From Treponema bryantii (GTDB taxonomy: Bacteria > Spirochaetota > Spirochaetia > Treponematales > Treponemataceae): DNA of 43,209 bases. Shown here piece after piece: positions 7,957-15,523 of the stretch. A program made the translations under genes and the position numbers. The first letter of the stretch is position 1. Every line of letters starts with the position of its first letter. The stretch lies in NCBI GenBank assembly GCA_015061465.1, contig SUWN01000018.1, positions 1 through 43,209 of the forward strand, in the 5' to 3' direction. The notes under the pieces are model-generated. The model worked only from the letters and a program-made list of their open reading frames with translations, had not been told where the DNA came from and made no database searches.

Positions 7957-9942
7957 ATGGTTGATTATATTTTCTATTTTGATATTGCAGCTTTATTTAT
8001 CTTATTAATAACTATAATTACACATTTTCAACATAAACACTTACCAAACATGCAGAATCGTGTTTATCTTTTATTTTTAGTTGTGGCTTTTGTTGCAACA
8101 AGTTTTGATTTATTGACAACATTGATGAGAGGCTATGGAACTTCAATTCATCGAAATGTTTATTGGATAGCACATTGTTTTGCATTTACAACAATGAACT
8201 TTTTACCTTTGGGGTATTTAATTTATTGTATTTCATTGACTAAAGTTGTAGAACGCACTTCCGCCAAAAAACAAATTTATATGTGGATTTCAACGATTGT
8301 TCCATACTTTTTACAATTAATTTTGATTTGGAGTACACCTTTAGTTTCTGAAACAAAAATTTTAGCCTTTTCTTTAGATGCAAATAATATTTATACACGT
8401 GGTGATTTTTGGTTCTATATAATTTACGCGGGAACAATTTATTACATTATTTATGCAGTAACAATTTTAACAATTCATAAAAAAGAATTAGATAGGGGAA
8501 TTTATTTTACAGTTCTTTCATATATTTTTATGATGGTTATTTCTGTATTATTACAATTATTCTTCCCAAATTTGCTTCTTTTAAGTTTTGGTATTTCGCT
8601 TGCAGCAATTATGTTTTCTACGTTCATCCAAAATCCTAAAGCATACGTAGATAATGTTACAGAATTGTTTAATCAAGATGCTTTCTTTAGTTACACAAAT
8701 GGATTGTACAGACGAAAACAAGAGTTTCTTTGTGTAAGCGTAGTTTTAGATGATACAGTTTTTCTTTCTAACAACTTTGGTATTGATTATTTGAACCAGT
8801 TTACAAAAGCAATTGCAGATGCTTTTAAAAACGAAAAAGACTTTAAAAATGCAACTTCATTTTATATTAGACAAGGTCAATATTGTTTAATTTGGAAAAA
8901 TTACGGTTTCCGTGATGTAGAAAAAATTATTTTTAATTTGCGTGTTTTGTTCAATAGAACATGGACTCCAGAAAATAAACGAATGAAGTTATATTCAAGT
9001 ATTTGTGTTATTGAATGTCCACAAGATGCAGAAAATGTTGAAGCTTTGATGAAGATGGTAAATCTTGTTGCAGAGGATAGCAAATATAAACAAGGAATTG
9101 TTTACGGAAGAAATATAGATTTTGAAAATAAACTTCGTTCTGTAGATATTGAACATTCTTTAAGAAATGCATTGATGGAAAATCGCTTTGAAGTTTATTA
9201 CCAACCAATTTATTCTACAACAGAAGAAATGTTGATTGGTGCAGAAGCTTTAATTCGTTTCCGTAATTCTGAACAAAATTTGATTTCTCCAGAAGAATTT
9301 ATTCCTGTTTCAGAACGAACTGGTGATATTTTGCGTATTGGTGAATTTGTTTTTGACTCAGTTTGTAAAATGCTTTCGTTAATTGATGTTGAACAATATG
9401 GAATTAAGAAAATCGACATCAATTTGTCTGTTGCTCAATGTATGCAAGATGCTCTTGCAGATAAATTTTCTTCTTTACGCACAATTTATGGAATTCCTGC
9501 TTCTATTATTAATCTAGAAATTACAGAAACTGCTGCGGCTCATACACCTGATGTTTTATTAAAGAATATGCAAAAACTTTCTGCAGAAGGAATGGAATTG
9601 TCTTTGGATGATTACGGTTCAGGTTATTCAAATATGAATTATCTTCTTACTTTACCTTTTAAAATGGTAAAAATTGACAAAAATATTGTTTGGTCTGCTT
9701 ATGGCAATCTTCGTACACAAACAGCTTTGTCTGCAACAATCAAGATGATTCATGAACTTGGTATGACAGTTCTTGCTGAAGGTGTAGAAACTCAAGAACA
9801 ATGTGAATGGTTATCTCAGCTTGGTTGTGATTACTTGCAAGGTTATTATTTTTCTAAACCGCTTAAAAAAGAAGATTTCTTAGATATGATGTTAAAATCT
9901 GTAGAAGAACATTCTAGCGAACTAGAATCAATGGAAGACTAG
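7957..9942 (+). CDS. Membrane-bound EAL-domain c-di-GMP phosphodiesterase
   Basis: Predicted to hydrolyse cyclic di-GMP at the inner membrane. Start chosen at 7957: TTGGAG lies 6 bases upstream, whereas the in-frame ATG at 7924 overlaps a TATAAT element. In the 661-residue protein, about 1-225 contain seven hydrophobic segments. Residues about 230-385 resemble a GGDEF fold with no GGDEF signature, and about 395-645 form the EAL domain. The catalytic set looks intact: EAL (430-432), the asparagine of DINLS, ITE, DDYGSGYSN, KIDKN, AEGVET and LQGYYFSKP. It is therefore probably an active phosphodiesterase whose N-terminal membrane module senses an unknown signal and whose degenerate cyclase domain may bind GTP or only transmit. 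It is transcribed alone and ends at a strong terminator. Confidence 0.9.
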   Translation: MVDYIFYFDIAALFILLITIITHFQHKHLPNMQNRVYLLFLVVAFVATSFDLLTTLMRGYGTSIHRNVYWIAHCFAFTTMNFLPLGYLIYCISLTKVVERTSAKKQIYMWISTIVPYFLQLILIWSTPLVSETKILAFSLDANNIYTRGDFWFYIIYAGTIYYIIYAVTILTIHKKELDRGIYFTVLSYIFMMVISVLLQLFFPNLLLLSFGISLAAIMFSTFIQNPKAYVDNVTELFNQDAFFSYTNGLYRRKQEFLCVSVVLDDTVFLSNNFGIDYLNQFTKAIADAFKNEKDFKNATSFYIRQGQYCLIWKNYGFRDVEKIIFNLRVLFNRTWTPENKRMKLYSSICVIECPQDAENVEALMKMVNLVAEDSKYKQGIVYGRNIDFENKLRSVDIEHSLRNALMENRFEVYYQPIYSTTEEMLIGAEALIRFRNSEQNLISPEEFIPVSERTGDILRIGEFVFDSVCKMLSLIDVEQYGIKKIDINLSVAQCMQDALADKFSSLRTIYGIPASIINLEITETAAAHTPDVLLKNMQKLSAEGMELSLDDYGSGYSNMNYLLTLPFKMVKIDKNIVWSAYGNLRTQTALSATIKMIHELGMTVLAEGVETQEQCEWLSQLGCDYLQGYYFSKPLKKEDFLDMMLKSVEEHSSELESMED

Positions 9943-9943
9943 T

Positions 9944-9990
9944 AAAAAAAAACACCAAAATTGAATTTTTCAATTTTGGTGTTTTTTTTT
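9944..9990. terminator. Bidirectional intrinsic terminator between the EAL gene and sulP
   Basis: Perfect 15-base arms AACACCAAAATTGAA (9951-9965) and TTCAATTTTGGTGTT (9969-9983) with a 3-base loop. A T-tract follows on the plus strand (to 9990) and an A-tract precedes it (9944-9950), giving a T-tract on the minus strand. It can serve both the EAL gene, which ends at 9942, and the converging sulP. Confidence 0.93.
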
Positions 9991-10066
9991 GTTTAAGTTC
10001 TACAATGCTTGAAGAACCCAAACAAAGGTGTGTTTAGTTTTTTAGTAAAACGTACTTTGACTACCT

Positions 10067-11755
10067 TTATAATTCATTTGCTCTTGCAAAAGATTCATCT
10101 AAATTTGGTTTTATATTTTCTCTACCAATTAATTCTGCTGTTCCCATTTTTTCTAATAATAAATATGGTTGTGTATGAATTCCACTTATAATAATTGTGA
10201 TTTTTTTTCTATCACACGCAGATTTAAATTGTTCCAATGCTTTTATTCCACCCGCATCTAAATAAATCATGTTTTCCATCTGAAGAATAATTGCTTTACA
10301 ATCGATTTTTGCTTTTTCAATTGCTAATTCAAATTTTCTAACAGTTCCAAAGAATAATGGTCCGTCAATGCGATAAATTAAAACTCCATGTGGAATTTGT
10401 GATAATTCATCATTACTAGAAGTTGTAATTCCTCCAACAAGTGTTTCGCGAGAAGATTGAACTTCGCTTACATCAATCATTTTTTTAATAAAGAAGAAAG
10501 CAGCAAATCCAAGTCCAACCTCAATTGCAACTGTCAAATCTATAAATACTGTGATTAAGAATGTAATTACCAATACACAAATATCTGATTTTTGACCTTT
10601 AAGTAAAGCTCTTACAGAAGGAATTCCTGCCATATTCCATGCAACGCTTACCAAAACAGCTGATAACGCAGCCATTGGAATATAAACTGCTAATTGACCA
10701 AGTAGCATCATTATTAAAAGCAAAACAATTGCGTGAATTATACCTGCAACTGGAGTTTTTCCACCATTTTTAATATTTGTTGCAGTTCTTGCAATTGCTC
10801 CTGTTGCTGGAATTCCACCAAAAATTGGACTTGCGATATTTGCAATTCCTTGTGCAATAAGTTCTGTGTCAGAATCATGTTGTGTACCAATCATACCGTC
10901 AGCAACAACAGCGCTGAGCAAAGATTCAATTGCAGCAAGAACCGCGATAGAAATTGCAGTAGGGAATAATTCTTTTATTAATTCAATATTGAATGAAGGA
11001 ATTTGAGGAGCTGGCAAAGATGAAGGAATGCTTCCGTATCGACTTCCAATTGTTGCTGTTTCCCAACCAAGTGTGTTTTTTATGATTAAATCAATTACTG
11101 TTGCAAGAATAATTACAACAAGTGAGCCTGGGATTTTTTTTGTAAGTTTTGGCCACAAGAAAATAACAATCAAACAAATTGTAGCCATTCCAAAAGAATA
11201 CCAGTTTATTGTTTGTATGCTTTTTATATAAACAACAATTTTTCCTAAAAAATCGCCTGGCATTTTATCGTATGTTTTACTAAAGAATGTAATTGGAGTT
11301 GAAAAATCAGGAACTAAGCCTAAAAAATCTCCAATTTGTCCAGCAGCAATTGTTACTGCAATTCCAGCTGTAAACCCAGTGATAATAGTGTAGGGAATGA
11401 ATTTTACTAATCCTCCCATTTTAAATACACCGAGCAAAATCAACATGATTCCTGCCATTATTGTTGCAATAACAAGGCCTGAATAACCAAATTTTTGAAC
11501 AACGCCAAATACAATTACTGCAAAAGCGCCTGTTGGACCACCAATTTGAACGCGACTTCCACCAAAAAACGAAATACAAAATCCAGCAACAATTGCTGTA
11601 AAAAGCCCTCGTTCTGGACCAACGCCACTTGCTATTGCAAAAGCGATTGCTAACGGAAGAGCAACAATTCCTACAATTATTCCTGCAATTAAATCATTAA
11701 AAAATGTTTTTGTGTTGTAATTTTTTAAAGAGTTGAATAATTCTGGTTTAAACAT
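10067..11755 (-). CDS. SulP family inorganic anion transporter with STAS domain
   Basis: Secondary transporter of the SLC26/SulP family, which moves sulfate, bicarbonate or related anions across the inner membrane. Residues about 20-410 contain the many hydrophobic segments of the family, including the first-helix region GIVALPLAIAFAIASG and the GGxPATGAIARTATNI motif. Residues about 435-555 form the cytoplasmic STAS domain. Length (562) is normal. The substrate cannot be read from the sequence: sulfate is suggested only weakly by cysK far away, and bicarbonate is equally possible. The start lies only 34 bases from the end of the tRNA terminator, leaving little space for a separate promoter. 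Confidence 0.93.
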   Translation of the reverse strand: MFKPELFNSLKNYNTKTFFNDLIAGIIVGIVALPLAIAFAIASGVGPERGLFTAIVAGFCISFFGGSRVQIGGPTGAFAVIVFGVVQKFGYSGLVIATIMAGIMLILLGVFKMGGLVKFIPYTIITGFTAGIAVTIAAGQIGDFLGLVPDFSTPITFFSKTYDKMPGDFLGKIVVYIKSIQTINWYSFGMATICLIVIFLWPKLTKKIPGSLVVIILATVIDLIIKNTLGWETATIGSRYGSIPSSLPAPQIPSFNIELIKELFPTAISIAVLAAIESLLSAVVADGMIGTQHDSDTELIAQGIANIASPIFGGIPATGAIARTATNIKNGGKTPVAGIIHAIVLLLIMMLLGQLAVYIPMAALSAVLVSVAWNMAGIPSVRALLKGQKSDICVLVITFLITVFIDLTVAIEVGLGFAAFFFIKKMIDVSEVQSSRETLVGGITTSSNDELSQIPHGVLIYRIDGPLFFGTVRKFELAIEKAKIDCKAIILQMENMIYLDAGGIKALEQFKSACDRKKITIIISGIHTQPYLLLEKMGTAELIGRENIKPNLDESFARANEL

Positions 11756-11782
11756 GATAAAAACCCGCTATAAAAAAAATTG

Positions 11783-11818
11783 AAAAAAAAAACCACTTAA
11801 TTTGCATTAAGTGGTTTT
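11783..11818 (-). terminator. Intrinsic terminator of the tRNA
   Basis: On the minus strand, arms AAAACCACTTAAT (complement of 11806-11818) and ATTAAGTGGTTTT (complement of 11789-11801) enclose a 4-base loop and are followed by a T-tract (complement of 11783-11790). The 13 base pairs are perfect. It starts 2 bases after the tRNA 3' end. Confidence 0.92.
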
Positions 11819-11819
11819 A

Positions 11820-11892
11820 TAGGGACCATAGGGATTGAACCTATGACCGTACGGATATGAGCCGTATGCTCTACCAACTGAGCTAGATCCCC
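11820..11892 (-). tRNA. tRNA with anticodon CAU, probably elongator tRNA-Met
   Basis: The minus strand reads GGGGATC TAGCTCAGTTGG and folds as a normal 73-base cloverleaf. The acceptor stem GGGGATC pairs with GGTCCCT (G-U at 1-72 and one more wobble), followed by discriminator A. The D arm, the anticodon arm ACGG-CTCATAT-CCGT with anticodon CAU and the TYC arm with GGTTCAATCC are all present. CCA is not encoded: the 3' end continues as ATAAAA. Without C1-A72 mismatch features it is not the initiator. Elongator Met is favoured, but tRNA-Ile2 (CAU modified to lysidine) cannot be excluded by eye. Confidence 0.92.
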
Positions 11893-11906
11893 ACGTGATG
11901 TTTTAT

Positions 11907-11935
11907 AATGTATCATCTTCTGGCTTTTGTGTCAA
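11907..11935 (-). promoter_or_regulatory. Promoter of the tRNA
   Basis: On the minus strand a perfect TTGACA (11930-11935), a 17-base spacer and TACATT (11907-11912) precede the tRNA 5' end by 14 bases, as expected for a strong stable-RNA promoter. Confidence 0.75.
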
Positions 11936-11961
11936 TATATCAATGTTAAAAATTTTGGTTT

Positions 11962-12717
11962 TTATCGCAAAAAAGATGAAGAAATAAATGTTTTTGCATA
12001 ATCAACTAATTCGTTTAATTGTGCATCTGTATATGGTGTGAGAGAATTATAAGATGAATCTATACAATTTCCTCCTTGGAATTGCGCAAATTGCCATATA
12101 GCATCGGATGGAAGCATTTTTGCCATAATTTGTATATCTTCTTTTGTTACAAGGTTCGGAACTAAAACTGTTCTCCATTCTCTGTTTTCTTGTGGGAAAT
12201 TTGAAATAATTTGAATTGATTTTTTTAAGTTGTTAAAAAAATATTCTTCATTGTTGTAAAACTTAGATTTTGGATTACATAAAATGGTTGCGTATTTTTG
12301 TGGGGAAGTTTTTAAATCCATCGCAATAAAATCAGGACACAATTCTGGATTTTGAACAAAATATTCAAGTTCATTTGGTAAAGTTCCGTTTGTGTCTAAT
12401 TTGATTTTGTAATCTAAACTTTTTGCTTTTTTTATTATTAAAGGAGTGTAGGGATTTAGTAAAGGTTCTCCGCCACTTATAACAAGTCCTGATAAAATCC
12501 CTTGGCGTTTTTCTAAATGTGAAAATAATTCTTGAATTGTATTTAAAGATGAAGTTTCTTCGTTTTTATTGCCTAAAACCAATTCAGTGTTGTAACAATA
12601 TGGACAGCGAAGATTACATCCTTTTAGAAAAAAAGAACCTGCAACTCTTCCTGGAAAATCAACACAAGTTGTTTTTACAAGAACGCCTGCAGGTTCGTTT
12701 AATGATAATTCAATCAT
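11962..12717 (-). CDS. nrdG: Anaerobic ribonucleotide reductase activase (radical SAM)
   Basis: Radical SAM enzyme that uses a [4Fe-4S] cluster and S-adenosylmethionine to generate the glycyl radical of class III ribonucleotide reductase. The cluster motif CxxxCxxC is C34-NLR-C38-PY-C41, preceded by FFLKGCN, and the SAM-binding SGGEPLL sits at 81-87. At 251 residues it is longer than E. coli NrdG (about 154) and of the PflA-like activase type. The gene follows the glycyl-radical/redoxin gene after 5 bases, so both come from the NrdR-controlled promoter at 13310-13338. This context makes the adjacent glycyl-radical protein its most likely substrate. No typical terminator was seen downstream. 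Confidence 0.9.
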   Translation of the reverse strand: MIELSLNEPAGVLVKTTCVDFPGRVAGSFFLKGCNLRCPYCYNTELVLGNKNEETSSLNTIQELFSHLEKRQGILSGLVISGGEPLLNPYTPLIIKKAKSLDYKIKLDTNGTLPNELEYFVQNPELCPDFIAMDLKTSPQKYATILCNPKSKFYNNEEYFFNNLKKSIQIISNFPQENREWRTVLVPNLVTKEDIQIMAKMLPSDAIWQFAQFQGGNCIDSSYNSLTPYTDAQLNELVDYAKTFISSSFLR

Positions 12718-12722
12718 TTTTA

Positions 12723-13247
12723 TTAAAGAACAGCCACTTTATTAAAAACAGCTTCTAATTCTTCTACGTTATGACAACGTGCTGTTTCGATGCCTTCTTT
12801 GCTATAAAAGATTACTGTTGGAGAAGCAAAAATTCCTTTTTTTGCAGCTTCTGCAAGACCTTCTTCTGTATCAACATCAATAGAACGACCTGCCATATCT
12901 AAATTAGCCATAAAATCTTTTACAGGAGGACAATTTGGACAAGTTTTACGTGTAAACATTTCGTAAGTTACAGCTTCAAGGTTTTCTACTGTTTTTTCTA
13001 CTTGAGCTGGTTTCTTTTCGCAAGCACAAGTTGTATCTGCTTCTGTAATATCATAAAGTTTACTGTCTTCTATAGAGAACATCTTGCGATGTTTAAATTC
13101 ATCTGATTTACCCTTGTTCCAGTTTTTAACTGCTCTGTAATAACCTACAATTCTTGCATAAACTTCAGTTTCTGAGCCCTGAACGTTTTCCAAAGCTGCT
13201 TTTGTTCCTGCAATTTCTTGTTCGATTTGTTCTAAAGTTCTTTCCAT
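12723..13247 (-). CDS. Separate glycyl-radical domain of class III ribonucleotide reductase fused to a redoxin domain
   Basis: A 174-residue protein with two recognisable parts. Residues about 25-60 match the C-terminal glycyl-radical segment of NrdD: ARIVGYYRAVKNWNKGK, with candidate radical glycine G35, followed by an EFKHRKMF stretch. Residues about 92-172 are a thioredoxin/glutaredoxin-like domain with CPNC at 103-106 and a cis-proline in ASPT (P143). A CAC motif (C74, C76) lies in the linker. Residues 1-24 look like a charged helix. The large NrdD encoded upstream lacks this glycine motif, so the two proteins probably assemble into one enzyme, with the redoxin domain possibly delivering reducing equivalents. 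The start has AGGGAGGA upstream. It shares an operon with nrdG. Family assignment is from motifs; the fused function is inference. Confidence 0.75.
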   Translation of the reverse strand: MERTLEQIEQEIAGTKAALENVQGSETEVYARIVGYYRAVKNWNKGKSDEFKHRKMFSIEDSKLYDITEADTTCACEKKPAQVEKTVENLEAVTYEMFTRKTCPNCPPVKDFMANLDMAGRSIDVDTEEGLAEAAKKGIFASPTVIFYSKEGIETARCHNVEELEAVFNKVAVL

Positions 13248-13309
13248 AGTTTTTATCCTCCCTAGATTTTTGTAATGATTACAAAGTTGTATTTATTACT
13301 TATAACTTA

Positions 13310-13338
13310 AGTATATTTATATATCGGTTTATTGTCAA
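13310..13338 (-). promoter_or_regulatory. Promoter of the glycyl-radical/redoxin-nrdG operon
   Basis: On the minus strand TTGACA (13333-13338), 17 bases, then TATACT (13310-13315): one mismatch from the ideal sigma70 promoter. It lies between nrdD and the glycyl-radical gene, about 65 bases before the ATG, so the small operon can be expressed independently of nrdR-nrdD. Confidence 0.75.
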
Positions 13339-13346
13339 TAAACTTA

Positions 13347-13362
13347 ACACTAAATATAGTGA
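13347..13362. promoter_or_regulatory. NrdR box 1 upstream of the glycyl-radical/redoxin gene
   Basis: ACACTAAATATAGTGA closely matches the 16-base NrdR box consensus (acaCwATATaTwGtgt-like) and lies 8 bases upstream of the TTGACA of the operon promoter. nrdR itself is encoded about 2 kb away. Confidence 0.75.
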
Positions 13363-13387
13363 TTTTTTTAATATTTTTTTTATAAAA

Positions 13388-13403
13388 ACACTATATTTAG
13401 TTA
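13388..13403. promoter_or_regulatory. NrdR box 2 upstream of the glycyl-radical/redoxin gene
   Basis: ACACTATATTTAGTTA, 41 bases (about four helical turns) from box 1, as expected for paired NrdR sites. The two boxes are also inverted copies of each other (13 of 13 bases between 13349-13361 and 13389-13401), so the transcript leaving nrdD could fold here. Confidence 0.7.
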
Positions 13404-13409
13404 TTTATT

Positions 13410-15521
13410 TTATTTGTTTTTTGAAAGAATCTTTTCTTTTTCTGCTTGCAAAGATTCTAATTTAGACATAAGTTCTCTTTCTCTTTCTGCCTTACATTTT
13501 GGACATTCAAATTGTTCTCCAGGTAAATATCCGTGGATTCTACAAATTGAATATGTTGGCGAGATTGTAAAGAAAGGAATTCTATATCTTGAAGAAATTG
13601 TACGAACTAAATCGCTACAAGCTTTCCAATCTTTTAGAGCTTCTCCCATAAATACGTGGAACATTGTACCACCTGTATATTTTGTTTGGAGTGCTTCTTG
13701 ATGATCAAGAGCTTCAAATACATCACTTGTGAAATCAACTGGAAGTTGAGATGAGTTTGTATAGAATGGTTCTTTTACACCACTTGTGATGATATCTGGA
13801 TATTGTTCTACGTCGTGGCGAGCAAGACGATATGATGTAGATTCAGCTGGAGTTGCTTCCAAGTTGAATAAATCACCAGTTTGTTCCTGATAATCTTGCA
13901 TTCTTTCGCGCATGTGAGAAAGAACTTTTTCTGCAAAAGCTTTTCCTTCTGGTGTAGAAATGTCCTTATTCAAGAAGTTTAGACAACATTCGTTCATACC
14001 ACACAAACCGATTGTGTTGAAGTGGTTTGTTAATGTTTTTAAGTATCTTCTTGTATAAGGGAATAATCCACCGTCGTATAATCTTTGAATAACTTTACGT
14101 TTTGCACAAAGACTTTCTTTTGCTAAATCCATCAAATAATCCAAACGTTTGAAGAATTCTGCTTCGTTGTTTGCTAAATAACCGATTTGTGGCAAGTTGA
14201 TTGTAACTACACCTAAAGAACCTGTGAATTCATCGGCACCAAAGAGACCGCCACCGCGACGACGAAGTTCACGTTTGTCTAATTGTAAGCGACAACACAT
14301 TGAGCGAACGTCAGAAGGATTTAAATCTGAATTAACAAAGTTTTGGAAGTTTGGTGTTCCGTATTGAGCAGTCATTTCAAATAATAATTTAGAGTTTTCG
14401 CTAGACCAATCAAAATCTCTTGTAATGTTGTAAGTTGGAATAGGGTAGGCAAATCCTCTACCTGCTGCATCACCTTCAATCATCAACTGAATGAATACTT
14501 TATTCAAGATATCCATTTCTTTTTGACAATCGCCATAAGTAAAGTCTTGTTCTTTACCACCAACGATTGCTTTTTTATTTTTAAGATCATCTGGACAAAC
14601 CCAGTCTAATGTGATGTTTGTAAATGGCGCTTGTGAACCCCAACGACTTGGAGTATTTACACCATAAATAAAACTTTGAATACATTGGCGAACTTGTTTT
14701 TCGTTCAACTTATCTTTTCTGATAAATGGTGCCAAATATGTATCAAAAGAACTGAATGCTTGAGCACCAGCCCATTCGTTTTGCATAATTCCAAGGAAGT
14801 TTACAATTTGATTTACGAGTGTAGAAAGGTGAGTTGCTGGAGTTGATGTAATTTTATCAGGAACCCCGCCCAAACCTTCTGCAATAAGTTGGCGCAAAGA
14901 CCAACCTGCACAATATCCAGAGAACATAGACAAATCGTGGATATGGAATGCACAAGTTTTGTGTGCTTCTGCTACTTCTTTTGAATAAATATTATTTAGC
15001 CAATAGTTTGCTGTGATTGTACCTGAGTTGTGAAGAATTAATCCACCAAGAGAGAAATTTACGTTTGCGTTTTCGTTTACACGCCAGTCGCTCTGTCCAA
15101 GGTATCCATCCATTGTTTTGTTGATGTCAACCATAAGATTTTTTGCATCACGAACAGCTTCGTGTCTTGCGCGGTAAAGAATGTATGCTTTTGCAACTTC
15201 AACTTCTTTGTTTTCAATAAGAACACTTTCTACAATGTCCTGAATCTCTTCAATTGCAGGAATAGAATGAGCTCTGTTTCCAGCTAACTGAAGTCTGAGT
15301 TTTTCTTCTACCATGTCAGTTAAAGCAGTTGCTTTGTTTGAGTCGTGTTGCTTTTGAACAGCATAAATTGCTTTTTCGATAGCTTTTTCGATTTTTGTTC
15401 TATCGTAATCAGCGATTTCCCCTGAACGTTTTACAACATGTTTCAAAAATCCTTGTGTTTCGGTATCAGAGCTAGTTCCTAAAAAACTTCTCCATTCTGG
15501 AAAAATAGATTGGTCACCCAT
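13410..15521 (-). CDS. nrdD: Class III (anaerobic) ribonucleoside-triphosphate reductase large subunit lacking its glycyl-radical tail
   Basis: Anaerobic reduction of ribonucleoside triphosphates to dNTPs. Start set at the ATG at 15521, with GAGGGG upstream and 2 bases after the nrdR stop; an in-frame TTG at 15545 lies inside nrdR. The 703-residue protein has an N-terminal ATP-cone (about 20-115) and a ten-stranded barrel. SMCCRLQLDKRELRRRGGG is a candidate region for the thiyl-radical cysteine, and NSSQLPVD is also present. Near the C terminus SICRIHGYLPGEQFECPKC is the zinc-site region. It then ends in a charged helix without the expected RVxGYxRPVxxWN glycyl-radical motif, which is found in the next gene. 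Otherwise all expected regions are present, so this looks like a stable gene split and not decay. Confidence 0.92.
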   Translation of the reverse strand: MGDQSIFPEWRSFLGTSSDTETQGFLKHVVKRSGEIADYDRTKIEKAIEKAIYAVQKQHDSNKATALTDMVEEKLRLQLAGNRAHSIPAIEEIQDIVESVLIENKEVEVAKAYILYRARHEAVRDAKNLMVDINKTMDGYLGQSDWRVNENANVNFSLGGLILHNSGTITANYWLNNIYSKEVAEAHKTCAFHIHDLSMFSGYCAGWSLRQLIAEGLGGVPDKITSTPATHLSTLVNQIVNFLGIMQNEWAGAQAFSSFDTYLAPFIRKDKLNEKQVRQCIQSFIYGVNTPSRWGSQAPFTNITLDWVCPDDLKNKKAIVGGKEQDFTYGDCQKEMDILNKVFIQLMIEGDAAGRGFAYPIPTYNITRDFDWSSENSKLLFEMTAQYGTPNFQNFVNSDLNPSDVRSMCCRLQLDKRELRRRGGGLFGADEFTGSLGVVTINLPQIGYLANNEAEFFKRLDYLMDLAKESLCAKRKVIQRLYDGGLFPYTRRYLKTLTNHFNTIGLCGMNECCLNFLNKDISTPEGKAFAEKVLSHMRERMQDYQEQTGDLFNLEATPAESTSYRLARHDVEQYPDIITSGVKEPFYTNSSQLPVDFTSDVFEALDHQEALQTKYTGGTMFHVFMGEALKDWKACSDLVRTISSRYRIPFFTISPTYSICRIHGYLPGEQFECPKCKAERERELMSKLESLQAEKEKILSKNK

Positions 15522-15523
15522 TT

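Noticed and set aside
13248..13409. A frameshift or premature stop that splits an ordinary nrdD gene
   Set aside because: The 162 bases between the halves are A/T-rich and non-coding, and hold two NrdR boxes, a near-ideal promoter and a strong ribosome site, so the halves are separate genes by design.
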